From positions 3,254,727 through 3,318,726 of the forward strand of contig NZ_CP025422.1 of assembly GCF_002848265.1 (NCBI RefSeq): a stretch of DNA of 64,000 nucleotides. The letters run 5' to 3'. Below the pieces are notes generated by a model. It made no database searches and was not told the origin of the DNA. It worked only from the letters and a program-made list of their open reading frames with translations. Of the stretch, positions 1 through 7,671 are shown in pieces (within the stretch, counting starts at the first letter, position 1; the number at the start of each line of letters is the position of its first letter). This stretch comes from Zhihengliuella sp. ISTPL4. Its GTDB lineage: Bacteria > Actinomycetota > Actinomycetes > Actinomycetales > Microbacteriaceae. The position numbers and the translations under genes were made by a program.

Positions 1-1134
1 TTCGTCCGGCTCCTCGGACGGGTCGTCGATGCGCTGCCGCATCGCCCGGTGACCGTCTCCGGGCTCCCCGGCATGGCCATCCCGGCGCAGCGCGGCGCGC
101 TCGACTACCGACGGCACACCGACCTCATGATCGTGCACTCGCACCGTGAGCGCCGCGCCTTCGCCGAACTTGCGGAGCGCATCGGCGTGCGGACGCCTTT
201 CGCCCTGGCGACGCTGCCATTCGCACGGGGCCGGGAGCGGTGGGGCGGCGATCGTCTCCGGGAGTCTGCGGCGGCCGCGGTGCTCGCCGGTCGCCCCGGT
301 GGCGTCGCCCTGGCGGAGCGTCCGGAGGAGCGCATACCGGCCCCCGTCCGGCGCCCCGGGGCGACGGACGTCGTCTTCGCGGCGCAGGCGCTCGTCCCTG
401 CGCGCCCGGAGGAGCGTGCTGAGATCGCCGCCGTGCTCGTGCGCGCGGCGGAGGCCGACCCGGCGCGCCGGATCGTCGTGAAGCTGCGGTCGCGGCCGGG
501 GGAGGCCGAGACGCACCTCGACCGCGACCCCTACACCCGGCTCTTCGACGGGAGGCGCCCCGCGAACCTCGTGTTCTCGCACGCGCCCATGGCGACCGCC
601 CTCGAGTCCGCAGCCGGTCTGGTCACGGTGAGCTCGACCGCGGCGGTCGAGGCTCTGGCGCACGGAGTGCCCGTGATCGCCCTCGACCGTTTCGGGGTGC
701 AGAAGAGCCTGCTGAACACGGTCTTCATCGGCAGCGGTCTGCTGGGCGGTGCGGGCGAGGTCGTCGCCGGCCGGTTCCGGCGCGCGCACCCGGCCTGGCT
801 GCGCGACAACTACTTCCACCCCGAGGCCGAGTCGGACTGGTGGGATCGGGTGCAGGATCTCGTGGCGCTGCGCCGGGCCGGTGCTCTCCCGCATCGCGCG
901 GTGCCGGCGGCGCGCGGCGGTGCCTGGCACGAGGCCTGGCATCGCGCGAGCGTGCTCGGCCGCGTGGATCGCACTCTGACCGGTCGTCTTGCGCTCGCGG
1001 CGGGCGTCCCTGCCACGCGCGCGCTCTCCGCCCTGCGCGCAGGGCGCCGTCAGACCGGCCAGAGCACCTGGACCGACCCGACGACGGACTACACGCTGGA
1101 GCCGAACCCGTTCCAGGACTCGATCCGGCGATGA
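1..1134 (+). CDS. putative glycosyltransferase (DUF6716-like), 5' end missing
   Basis: The reading frame is open from the first base of the window, so the gene begins upstream; 377 residues are visible. The protein has no signal peptide in the visible part and no obvious membrane segment. The middle part, with short motifs such as VTVSSTAAVEALAHGVPVIA followed by a DRFG segment, has the look of the nucleotide-sugar binding half of a GT-B glycosyltransferase or capsule-type transferase. It resembles proteins labelled DUF6716 putative glycosyltransferase in Microbacteriaceae. A role in surface polysaccharide assembly is an inference. It ends 19 bases before the convergent SDR gene, with no clear terminator between them. 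Confidence 0.6.
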   Translation, partial: FVRLLGRVVDALPHRPVTVSGLPGMAIPAQRGALDYRRHTDLMIVHSHRERRAFAELAERIGVRTPFALATLPFARGRERWGGDRLRESAAAAVLAGRPGGVALAERPEERIPAPVRRPGATDVVFAAQALVPARPEERAEIAAVLVRAAEADPARRIVVKLRSRPGEAETHLDRDPYTRLFDGRRPANLVFSHAPMATALESAAGLVTVSSTAAVEALAHGVPVIALDRFGVQKSLLNTVFIGSGLLGGAGEVVAGRFRRAHPAWLRDNYFHPEAESDWWDRVQDLVALRRAGALPHRAVPAARGGAWHEAWHRASVLGRVDRTLTGRLALAAGVPATRALSALRAGRRQTGQSTWTDPTTDYTLEPNPFQDSIRR

Positions 1135-1153
1135 GCGGAGGGCACGCCGGCGG

Positions 1154-2020
1154 TCACACCGTGCGCCAGTCGTGACTCTCGATCGCTGCACCCGCCTGCG
1201 GGCCCATCTGCAGCATGCCGCCGTCGATCACGACCGAGGCCCCCGAGATGTAGGCGGCCTCGGGCGAGGCGAGGAAGGCGATCAGCGCGGCGACCTCGCG
1301 GGCATCGCCGGGGCGTCCGAGCGGGATCCCCGGACGGTCCTCGGAGTGCGGGTCGGTGTCGGTCTGGCCGGTCATCGGTGTCGCGATCTCGCCAGGGGCC
1401 ACGCTCACGGCGCTGATCCCGTAGCGGCCGAGTTCCAGCGCGAGGTTCTTCATGAGCCCGCCGAGACCGTGCTTCGCCGTGTCGTATGCGCTCGCCCCGA
1501 CCATCGGCTGGTGCTCGTGCACGCTGGTCACGGAGATGAGGCGTCCGCCACGCCCCGCGGCGACCATGGCGCGGGCCGCCCGCTGCAGGCAGACGAAGGC
1601 GCCGGTGAGGTCGGTGTCGAGCACGCGGTTCCAGTCGTCGAGCGTCACGTCCAGGAACGGGGTCTGGAGTCCGGCCCCGGCGTTGTTGACGAACACGTCC
1701 ACGCCGCCGAGTTCCGCGATGAGCCCGTCGACAACATCGCCGCACGCCGGGATGTCGGAGACGTCGAGCTGCGTCACCACCGCACGGGCGCCGTGACTAC
1801 GTACCTCGTCCGCGGTCTCCTGGGCGCCGGCCTCGTCGCTGTGCCACGTGATGCCCACGTCGATACCGGCCGCTGCGAGAGCGACGGCGGTCGCGCGGCC
1901 GATGCCGGAGTCGGCACCGGTCACGATCGCGCGGCGGGCCTCGGCCTCCAGGCGTGCCTGCGGCTCTCCGGCCTCGGCCAGCGGGGTCGGGGTCTTGTCG
2001 TTGTGCTGAGATTCGGACAT
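1154..2020 (-). CDS. SDR family oxidoreductase
   Basis: A 288-residue short-chain dehydrogenase/reductase. Near residue 36 the nucleotide-binding motif TGADSGIGRA is visible; the NNAGAG segment follows, and the catalytic YDTAK (YxxxK) with an upstream serine lies in the SAYDTAKHG stretch. After this comes a PGEIATPM loop typical of classical SDRs. It should catalyse an NAD(P)H-linked oxidation or reduction in the cytoplasm; the substrate cannot be told. The ATG at 2020 is chosen over upstream in-frame starts because AGGAGG lies 6 bases upstream and the extra N-terminal sequence is low-complexity. The first 25 residues are charged and probably disordered, as in the glucose/ribitol-type SDRs of Gram-positives. 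Confidence 0.88.
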   Translation of the reverse strand: MSESQHNDKTPTPLAEAGEPQARLEAEARRAIVTGADSGIGRATAVALAAAGIDVGITWHSDEAGAQETADEVRSHGARAVVTQLDVSDIPACGDVVDGLIAELGGVDVFVNNAGAGLQTPFLDVTLDDWNRVLDTDLTGAFVCLQRAARAMVAAGRGGRLISVTSVHEHQPMVGASAYDTAKHGLGGLMKNLALELGRYGISAVSVAPGEIATPMTGQTDTDPHSEDRPGIPLGRPGDAREVAALIAFLASPEAAYISGASVVIDGGMLQMGPQAGAAIESHDWRTV

Positions 2021-2122
2021 GTCAGCCTCCTGCTCGAACGTCATCGGTGCGAGCGACGGTACGGGGAGGGACGGGAGCGGTCGAACCGGTTGACGACGAG
2101 CGGCGGCGACGCTAGCGGGATG

Positions 2123-2151
2123 GGGTGCCGCCGTGGAGGGCGGCGGCACCC
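2123..2151 (-). terminator. inverted repeat after the ABC exporter genes
   Basis: A perfect 10-bp stem (GGGTGCCGCC against GGCGGCACCC) with a 9-base loop, 11 bases past the permease stop on the minus strand. There is no T-run, so it may be a weak or factor-assisted terminator. Confidence 0.5.
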
Positions 2152-2161
2152 GCGTCCGAGC

Positions 2162-2944
2162 TCAGCTGCTTCGGCGGATCGCTCTCACGCCGACCGCGAG
2201 GCCCACCACGGCGACCGCCAGGGCGGAGACCCAGCCCCACAGCACCGTGACGTCGCCGAGATCGCCCGCGAAGAGGGCGCGCTCGGCCTGCACGACCCAG
2301 TTCACCGGGTTGATCGAGGCGACGGCGCGCATCCAGTCCGGAGCCGCGTCGAGGGGGAGCAGCATTCCGGACAGGATCAGCAGGGGGAAGATCAGGGACT
2401 GCTGCACGCCCCAGAACAGCCACTCGCGATCCTTCGTCGCCAGAGCCAGCGAGTACGAGAGCGAGCCGAGGCCCACGCCGAAGACGGCGAGCAGCGCGAG
2501 ACCGATGAGCAGGCCGGGGATGTCGGCGGCGAAGCCGAACGGCCAGGCGATCAGCACGATGATCAGGGCCTGCACGACGATCGGGGCGATCTCCTTCAGC
2601 GCGCGACCGACGAGCAGCGAGGATCGCGCCAGCGGGGCCACGAGCGTGCGCTCGTGCGACCCGGTCATCATCTCGTACTGCAGGTTCGACCCGGTCGAGC
2701 CGGTGCCGAACAGCACGATCATCACGAGGACGCCCGGGACGAACCAGGCCAGCGTCTCCCCGGCCGGACGCCCGGAGTCGCCGATCAGGAGCGGAGCGAA
2801 CAGGCCGAGGAAGATGAGCGGCTGGAGCAGGCTGAAGATCAGCGTGAACGGGTCGCGGAGCACGGGCTTGAGCTCCCTGGTCAGCACGTTCCTGGTGTCG
2901 CGCGCGAGGTTCGGGCGCACAAGGGTGTCGGTGGCGATGGTCAT
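2162..2944 (-). CDS. ABC-2 type transporter permease (DrrB-like)
   Basis: A 260-residue membrane protein with about six hydrophobic segments and the ABC-2 pattern of a cytoplasmic N-terminus followed by a first membrane segment near residue 33. It matches the DrrB/daunorubicin-resistance permease type and would form an exporter with the ATPase encoded immediately upstream. Its ATG overlaps the ATPase stop codon by four bases (ATGA), so the two are translationally coupled. Cargo is unknown; drug, lipid or glycoconjugate export are all possible. Confidence 0.85.
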   Translation of the reverse strand: MTIATDTLVRPNLARDTRNVLTRELKPVLRDPFTLIFSLLQPLIFLGLFAPLLIGDSGRPAGETLAWFVPGVLVMIVLFGTGSTGSNLQYEMMTGSHERTLVAPLARSSLLVGRALKEIAPIVVQALIIVLIAWPFGFAADIPGLLIGLALLAVFGVGLGSLSYSLALATKDREWLFWGVQQSLIFPLLILSGMLLPLDAAPDWMRAVASINPVNWVVQAERALFAGDLGDVTVLWGWVSALAVAVVGLAVGVRAIRRSS

Positions 2945-3987
2945 GAGCGGGCTCCTGTCGTGCTGTTCTGGGAGGCGGCGGGCGCCGCTTCCATGGCGGA
3001 TGCCTCATCCGCGGCATCCGTGCCCTCTCCGGCTTCACGCAGGGTGCGGCCGGTGAGGGCGAGGAAGACGTCGTCCAGGGTGGGCGGCACCCCCGTCGCG
3101 CGGCGGACCAGGATGCCGGCGCCGTCGAGCTCGCGCACGATCACCGGGAGCAGGCGGTCGCCGTCCGGAACCGCGAGCGACACGGCGGCCCCGTCGATCG
3201 TGACCTCGGCCGTGCTGAGCCGGGCGACCACGGCACGGGCGCGCTCCGCCTCCGCGGCATCCGCGAACCCGAAGGTCAGCACGTCCCCGGCGAGTGTCGC
3301 CTTGAGGGAGGCCGCGTCGTCGTCGGCGATGATGCGTCCCCTGTCCATGACCATCACGCGCTCGGCGTAGCGGTCGGCCTCCTCCAGGTAGTGCGTGGTG
3401 AGGAACACCGTGGTGCCGTGCTGGGTGCGCAGGTCGAGGATGTGCTCCCAGAGGTTCGCCCGACTCTGCGGGTCGAGTCCGGTGGACGGCTCGTCGAGGA
3501 AGATGAGCGGCGGCGCGTGCATGAGCCCGAGCGCGATATCGAGTCGACGCTTCTGCCCGCCGCTGAGCTGCTGGACGGTGCGCGTGGCGAACGACGTGAG
3601 GTCGAGCGACTCGATGAGCTCGTCCGCCCGGCGCGCGCTGTCCCGCTTCGACATCCCGTAGAAGGCGCCCTGGCTCAGCAGCTCATCACGGACGCGCTGA
3701 GAGAAGCTGCCGCTGGTGAGTTGTCCAACGTAGCCGATGCGGGCCCGTACCCCCGCCGCGTCGGTATGGATGTCGTGACCGACGACGCGGGCGGATCCGG
3801 ACGTCGGTGGGATCAGCGTGGTCAGCATCCGCAGGGTCGTCGACTTGCCGGCGCCGTTCGGGCCGAGGAATGCGACGAGCTCTCCGCGGACGGCGGTGAA
3901 GGAGACGTCGGTCACGGCATGGACCGGGGTCTTCTTGACGGTGAAGGTCTTGGTGAGGCCTTCGGTCTGGATGAGGGGTTCGTTCAT
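2941..3987 (-). CDS. ABC transporter ATP-binding protein (DrrA-like)
   Basis: A 348-residue ATPase subunit. Walker A (GPNGAGKST) is at residues 42-50, followed by the Q-loop YVGQ, the signature LSGGQKRR and the Walker B/D-loop LIFLDEPSTGLDP. The C-terminal part after about residue 230 carries the DrrA-type extension ending in the TLDDVFLALTG motif. It powers the exporter formed with the downstream permease. Longer in-frame starts exist, but the ATG at 3987 puts the first beta strand at the usual place. The gene is divergent from a WYL regulator 63 bases away, which likely controls it. Confidence 0.9.
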   Translation of the reverse strand: MNEPLIQTEGLTKTFTVKKTPVHAVTDVSFTAVRGELVAFLGPNGAGKSTTLRMLTTLIPPTSGSARVVGHDIHTDAAGVRARIGYVGQLTSGSFSQRVRDELLSQGAFYGMSKRDSARRADELIESLDLTSFATRTVQQLSGGQKRRLDIALGLMHAPPLIFLDEPSTGLDPQSRANLWEHILDLRTQHGTTVFLTTHYLEEADRYAERVMVMDRGRIIADDDAASLKATLAGDVLTFGFADAAEAERARAVVARLSTAEVTIDGAAVSLAVPDGDRLLPVIVRELDGAGILVRRATGVPPTLDDVFLALTGRTLREAGEGTDAADEASAMEAAPAASQNSTTGARS

Positions 3988-4011
3988 GACCGCGAGCGTA
4001 GAAGCAAACCA

Positions 4012-4026
4012 GGACAGATCCTGTCC
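4012..4026. promoter_or_regulatory. probable operator, GGACAG-ATC-CTGTCC
   Basis: A perfect 6-bp inverted repeat with a 3-base spacer in the 63-base gap between the ABC exporter and the WYL regulator. It is 25 bases upstream of both start codons and is the only dyad in the gap, so it is the best candidate binding site for the regulator. Confidence 0.5.
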
Positions 4027-4050
4027 GCGATATCTGGCAGTCTGGCGAAC

Positions 4051-5043
4051 ATGAGCGACACCACCACGCGAGCCCTCGCCCTGCTCAACCTGCTGCAGAC
4101 GCATCGGCATTGGCCGGGAACCGAGCTCGCCGCGCGCCTCGGCGTCACCGAGCGCACCGTCCGGCGCGACGTCGATCGGCTCCGCGAGCTCGGATATCGC
4201 GTCGAGTCGTCACCGGGAGCCGCCGGCGGGTATCGGCTGGAAGCCGGGAGCGCCGTCCCGCCACTGCTGCTCACCGACGACGAAGCCGTGACCATGGCCA
4301 TCGGCCTGCGGGTCGCCGCGACGCAACAGGTCGTCGGGGGCGCGGAGGTCACGCTCACCGCGCTCGCCAAACTCGAGCAGGTCCTGCCGTCGGCGCTGCG
4401 ACAGCGTGTGAACGCGCTCGCGGCCTCCGTGCGCCCGCCGCGCATCGGCGACGCCCCCGCTGTCTCGCCCGTGGTGATCGGTGAGGTCGCCTTGGCGACG
4501 CGGGACGCCGAACGCCTGAGGTTGCGCTACGTCGACGGGGAGGGGACAGAGAGCGTGCGCCGGGTCGAACCGCACGCCCTCGCGCCCGCCGGCCGCCGAT
4601 GGTTCCTGCTGTGCTGGGATCTCGACCGCGGCGACTGGCGGACGTTCCGGGTCGATCGGATCGCGGCGGTGGAGCACACGCGGGTGCTCTTCACGCGGAG
4701 GCCTCTGACCGAGGAGGAGATCGAGGAGCGGGTCCTCATCGCCTCGTCATGGTCTCCGCAGAAGATCGAGACGGACGCCGTGATGGACCTGCCGCTCGCC
4801 GAGATGCAGGCGCGTTTCGGACCGTGGTCGCAGGGCGCGACGGCAGAGGACGCTCAGCGGACGCGCTGGCCGGTCGGCGGTTCGGACTGGCGCGAGGCGA
4901 TGTACGGGCTGCTCTGGATCCCCGCGGGTGTCGAGTACACGACGAGCTTCCCGGAGCCGCACCGGTCGGAGTTGCGCGAGGCGGTGCAGCGTCTCCTGCG
5001 AGCGCTCGACGCCTCGCCCTCCGCGTCATCCGGCGACTCATAG
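4051..5043 (+). CDS. YafY-type transcriptional regulator with WYL domain
   Basis: A 330-residue regulator. An N-terminal HTH (about residues 8-60, including ERTVRRDVDRLRELGYRVES) is followed by a WYL domain in the middle and a C-terminal WCX-like extension. WYL regulators commonly sense a ligand or nucleic acid and act as repressors or activators of neighbouring genes. It is divergent from the DrrAB-like exporter and a dyad lies between them, so it probably controls the exporter and itself. The ATG at 4051 is chosen because the HTH starts directly after it; a CAGTCT hexamer 7 bases upstream could be the -10 of a leaderless transcript. The open frame extends upstream but that part is antisense to the ATPase. 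Confidence 0.88.
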   Translation: MSDTTTRALALLNLLQTHRHWPGTELAARLGVTERTVRRDVDRLRELGYRVESSPGAAGGYRLEAGSAVPPLLLTDDEAVTMAIGLRVAATQQVVGGAEVTLTALAKLEQVLPSALRQRVNALAASVRPPRIGDAPAVSPVVIGEVALATRDAERLRLRYVDGEGTESVRRVEPHALAPAGRRWFLLCWDLDRGDWRTFRVDRIAAVEHTRVLFTRRPLTEEEIEERVLIASSWSPQKIETDAVMDLPLAEMQARFGPWSQGATAEDAQRTRWPVGGSDWREAMYGLLWIPAGVEYTTSFPEPHRSELREAVQRLLRALDASPSASSGDS

Positions 5044-5102
5044 TGTTATCCCAGGCAACGGTCCTGGTGGGGATGATCACGGCCGGGTAACGTCGACCCC
5101 AT

Positions 5103-5178
5103 CGCGGCGATCCGGGCGGTCCCGGGCCCCGGCTCATATCCGGAGGCGTTGCGGGTTCGACTCCCGCCGTCGCGTCCA
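5103..5178 (+). tRNA. tRNA-like gene, anticodon CAT, degenerate D arm
   Basis: Exactly 76 bases fold as a tRNA. The acceptor is CGCGGCG (5103-5109) against CGTCGCG (5168-5174), with seven pairs including one G-T. The anticodon loop is CTCATAT (5133-5139) with T33 and anticodon CAT on a stem of four GC pairs. The T arm is GCGGG-TTCGACT-CCCGC, and CCA is encoded at 5176-5178. Deviations are A instead of T at position 8, no A14 or A21 in a six-base D loop, a C-A at 27-43, and T as discriminator base. It is not a canonical initiator: C1 pairs with G72. It could be a Met-type tRNA, a divergent tRNA or a decaying copy. Confidence 0.6.
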
Positions 5179-5204
5179 CTCGCTCCTCGCAGCCGCTCAT
5201 CCCG

Positions 5205-5210
5205 GATGAT
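5205..5210 (+). promoter_or_regulatory. possible -10 element of arfB
   Basis: GATGAT ends six bases before the arfB ATG and the intervening GGAGGC is also a Shine-Dalgarno sequence. It fits the window-wide -10 spacing but is a weak hexamer. Confidence 0.3.
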
Positions 5211-5216
5211 GGAGGC

Positions 5217-5657
5217 ATGCCTTCCGCCCCTCGCCCCGGACTCCGGGTCTCCGCGGGACTGACGATCCCGGAGTCCGAACTGTCGTGGCGGTTCTCCCGA
5301 TCGTCGGGGCCCGGCGGTCAGGGCGTGAACACCACCGACTCCCGGGTCGAGCTGGTGTGGGATGCGGCGCACTCCGCGGCCTTGTCATCGACGCAGCGCG
5401 ACCGGATCCTGGAGCGGCTCCGCGGACGACTGGTCGACGGCGTGCTGACGATCGCCGCGTCCGAGCACCGCGCGCAGCTGCGCAATCGGGAAGCGGCGCG
5501 GGAGAGGCTCGCCGCGCTCGTCGCGGAGGCGATGCGTCCGCCGGCGCCGGCCCGGCGGGCGACGAAGCCGAGTCGGGGATCGAAGGAGCGGCGGCTGACG
5601 GCGAAGCACCGCCGCACCGACGTCAAGAGCTTGCGACGGCGCCCCCGCGAGGACTGA
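5217..5657 (+). CDS. arfB: alternative ribosome-rescue aminoacyl-tRNA hydrolase ArfB
   Basis: A 146-residue protein with the catalytic GGQ loop (SSGPGGQGVN) near residue 38 and a C-terminal basic tail of about 35 residues ending in LRRRPRED. This is the layout and length of ArfB (YaeJ), which enters stalled ribosomes with its tail in the mRNA channel and hydrolyses peptidyl-tRNA. The ATG at 5217 is preceded by GGAGG. It starts 38 bases after the tRNA-like gene, so the two may share a transcript. Its last 35 bases overlap the convergent TetR gene. Confidence 0.92.
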   Translation: MPSAPRPGLRVSAGLTIPESELSWRFSRSSGPGGQGVNTTDSRVELVWDAAHSAALSSTQRDRILERLRGRLVDGVLTIAASEHRAQLRNREAARERLAALVAEAMRPPAPARRATKPSRGSKERRLTAKHRRTDVKSLRRRPRED

Positions 5658-6288
5658 CGTCCGCCGGCCGCTCTGCGCTCGGCGAGCCGGTGAGCCGCTC
5701 CTCGATCGGGGCCCAGCCGTGCTCGAGGAGCGCGGAGCCGGCGTCGAGCACCTCCTGCTGGTCGTCGCTCTCGGTGACGAGGATCTGCATCTGCAGGACG
5801 AACCGCGCGTACACCCGGACCTCGGGGGTGGGGGTCGGGATGCCGAGCTCGTCGGCGATGGCCGCGGCGAGCGCATCCTCATGGCGCAGCCACATCTTCG
5901 ACGCGTAGTCGCGGAGCGCCGGCGTCTCGTTGAGGAAGCGCAGGAAGACGCGGGCCACGTCGTCGCCGTGCTCGTCGAGGTTGGCGCCGACCTCGGCCGC
6001 GTAGAAGTCGTGGATGGCCCGATTGATCGTCACGCCGGTCGGCCGCTCGCGCACCGCCGAGACGAGGCGATCGCGCTGCTCGTCGTCCTCGTCGAAGACG
6101 AGCGCCTCCTTCTGCGGGAAGTGGGCGAACACGGTGGTGGGGGAGACGTCGGCGGCGTCGGCGACCTCACGGATGCTCACGTTGTCGAATCCGCGCTCCA
6201 GGAACATCCGGGTGGCCACGTCGGAGATGTTCTTGCGGGTCGCGGCCTTCTTGCGCTCGCGGCGGCCCGGGGGTGGGGGCGTCGTCAT
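5623..6288 (-). CDS. TetR family transcriptional regulator
   Basis: A 221-residue regulator with an N-terminal TetR HTH (about residues 14-60: IREVADAADVSPTTVFAHF) and a helical ligand-binding C-terminal half. It is divergent from an MFS exporter, the classic arrangement in which the TetR protein represses the pump until the drug binds. The start is supported by TAGGGT six bases upstream of the ATG, which implies a leaderless mRNA. The 3' end overlaps arfB by 35 bases on the opposite strand. Confidence 0.9.
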   Translation of the reverse strand: MTTPPPPGRRERKKAATRKNISDVATRMFLERGFDNVSIREVADAADVSPTTVFAHFPQKEALVFDEDDEQRDRLVSAVRERPTGVTINRAIHDFYAAEVGANLDEHGDDVARVFLRFLNETPALRDYASKMWLRHEDALAAAIADELGIPTPTPEVRVYARFVLQMQILVTESDDQQEVLDAGSALLEHGWAPIEERLTGSPSAERPADVSPRGGAVASS

Positions 6289-6294
6289 GCGGCC

Positions 6295-6300
6295 ACCCTA
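6295..6300 (-). promoter_or_regulatory. -10 element TAGGGT, leaderless TetR transcript
   Basis: TAGGGT on the minus strand, six bases before the ATG of the TetR gene, so transcription is predicted to start at the A of the ATG. Confidence 0.55.
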
Positions 6301-6311
6301 TCGTGGACTCG

Positions 6312-6343
6312 ACCAGAAACTGTATTGACACCAAAACTGGTAT
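6312..6343. promoter_or_regulatory. operator region between TetR and MFS genes
   Basis: Two related AT-rich half-sites, CCAGAAACTGTAT (6313-6325) and CCAAAACTGGTAT (6331-6343), each with internal dyad symmetry (CAG-AAA-CTG and CCA-AAAC-TGG). They flank the TTGACA -35 hexamer of the MFS promoter, so a bound TetR protein would block RNA polymerase. Confidence 0.5.
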
Positions 6344-6352
6344 CGCTACACT
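6325..6352 (+). promoter_or_regulatory. sigma-70 promoter of the MFS gene, leaderless
   Basis: TTGACA (6325-6330), a 16-base spacer, then TACACT (6347-6352) six bases before the ATG at 6359. The -35 matches the consensus fully. Transcription should begin at the start codon. Confidence 0.65.
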
Positions 6353-6358
6353 TTCGGT

Positions 6359-7633
6359 ATGACTTCACCTTATCTCCCTGTTCGCGGCGCCGGCCGCGCC
6401 TGGGTCATGCTCGTCGTCCTGACGATGCTCACGGTCATCGGCATGACCGTCGTTCTGCCGGTGCTGCCGTTCGTCGTGCTGCAGTACGTCGACCACGAGC
6501 ACGACCTGGCGCTCTGGGTCGGCGTGCTGGAAGCGGTCAACGGCCTGTGCGCCTTCCTCGCCGCACCGCTCCTCGGGCGGCTCTCCGACCGGTTCGGGCG
6601 GCGACCCGTCATCATCGTCGCGGCGTTCGGCGCGGCCTTCTCCATGGCGCTGTTCGGCATGGGCGGGGCGATCTGGGTCCTCGTGCTCGCCCGCGTGATC
6701 CAAGGGCTGACGGCGGGAGACCTCCCCGCGCTTTTCGCCTACCTCGCCGACATCACGCCGCCCGAGAAGCGGGCGCAGCGTTTCGGGCTCCTCGGCGCGC
6801 TGACCGGGGTCGGCACCATGATCGGCCCCGCCATCGGCGGCCTGCTCGCGGCGATCGATCTGCGCCTGCCCGTGTTCCTCACCGCGGCGGTCGGGCTCAC
6901 GATCGCGGTCCTCAGCATCTTCCTGCTGCCGGAGAGCCTGCGGCCGGAGAACCGCATCACCCGGACCGCTCTCCGCGACGTCCAGCCGTTCGGCGTGTTC
7001 CGTACCGCGTTCGGTCGGCCCGAGCTCCGCGGGCTGATGATCGCGTTCGCACTGCTCGCGCTGCCGTTCGGCTTCTTCGTGAACAACTTCAGCGTGCTGG
7101 CCCTCGACGCCATCCAGTGGGGGCCGACGCAGATCGGCCTGCTCACGGCAGGCGTGGGCATCATCGACATCCTCATCCAGGGGGTGCTGCTCGGCTTCCT
7201 GCTGCCGAGGATGGGGGAGCGCGGCGTGATCGTCAGCGCCATCACCGCACAGGCGATCGGTCTCGCCGGTCTCGCGGTCGTGGCCTCGCTGCTCGCCCAG
7301 CCGTGGCTCTTCATCGTCGGCGCGCTCCTGCTCGCCGCCGGTCAGGGCGCGGCGCAGGCTGCGATGGACGGGGCGATGTCCAACGCCGTCGGCGACGACG
7401 AGCAGGGCTGGCTCGGAGGTGCCACGCAGTCCCTCAACGCCGCGATGGGTACGATCGCCCCGTTGATCGCGGCCGCCCTGTACACCGCGGTCAGCCATGC
7501 CGCGCCGTACTGGCTGGGCGTCGGGATCATGGTCGCCGCCGCACTCGTCGTCGCACGGGCGCACATCGCGAACACGGCGAAGCGTGAGCCGCGGGCGCAG
7601 GACGCCGTCGGGGTGGCCGAAGCGCGGGTCTGA
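6359..7633 (+). CDS. MFS efflux transporter (TCR/Tet-like)
   Basis: A 424-residue protein with about twelve hydrophobic segments. The MFS motif A (GRLSDRFGRRP) follows the second membrane segment, and an LTGVGTMIGPAIGG segment like the drug:H+ antiporter motif C lies in segment five. It is probably a proton-driven exporter of a drug or toxic metabolite at the cytoplasmic membrane. The divergent TetR regulator and the operator repeats in the 70-base gap support inducible efflux. The substrate is not readable from sequence. Confidence 0.9.
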   Translation: MTSPYLPVRGAGRAWVMLVVLTMLTVIGMTVVLPVLPFVVLQYVDHEHDLALWVGVLEAVNGLCAFLAAPLLGRLSDRFGRRPVIIVAAFGAAFSMALFGMGGAIWVLVLARVIQGLTAGDLPALFAYLADITPPEKRAQRFGLLGALTGVGTMIGPAIGGLLAAIDLRLPVFLTAAVGLTIAVLSIFLLPESLRPENRITRTALRDVQPFGVFRTAFGRPELRGLMIAFALLALPFGFFVNNFSVLALDAIQWGPTQIGLLTAGVGIIDILIQGVLLGFLLPRMGERGVIVSAITAQAIGLAGLAVVASLLAQPWLFIVGALLLAAGQGAAQAAMDGAMSNAVGDDEQGWLGGATQSLNAAMGTIAPLIAAALYTAVSHAAPYWLGVGIMVAAALVVARAHIANTAKREPRAQDAVGVAEARV

Positions 7634-7671
7634 GCCGAGGAGCCCGGTGCAGCGTCGAGGGTCCGCGGGGG

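Noticed and set aside
989..3370. A 793-codon open frame on the plus strand opposite the SDR and ABC genes
   Set aside because: Composition is Arg/Gly/His-rich and repetitive as expected for antisense frames in GC-rich DNA; the minus-strand genes have clear family motifs.
5046..5372. A minus-strand frame covering the tRNA-like gene and the start of arfB
   Set aside because: Such frames with a GGSRTRN-type segment are a known artefact of reading tRNA genes in reverse; it rather supports the tRNA-like reading.
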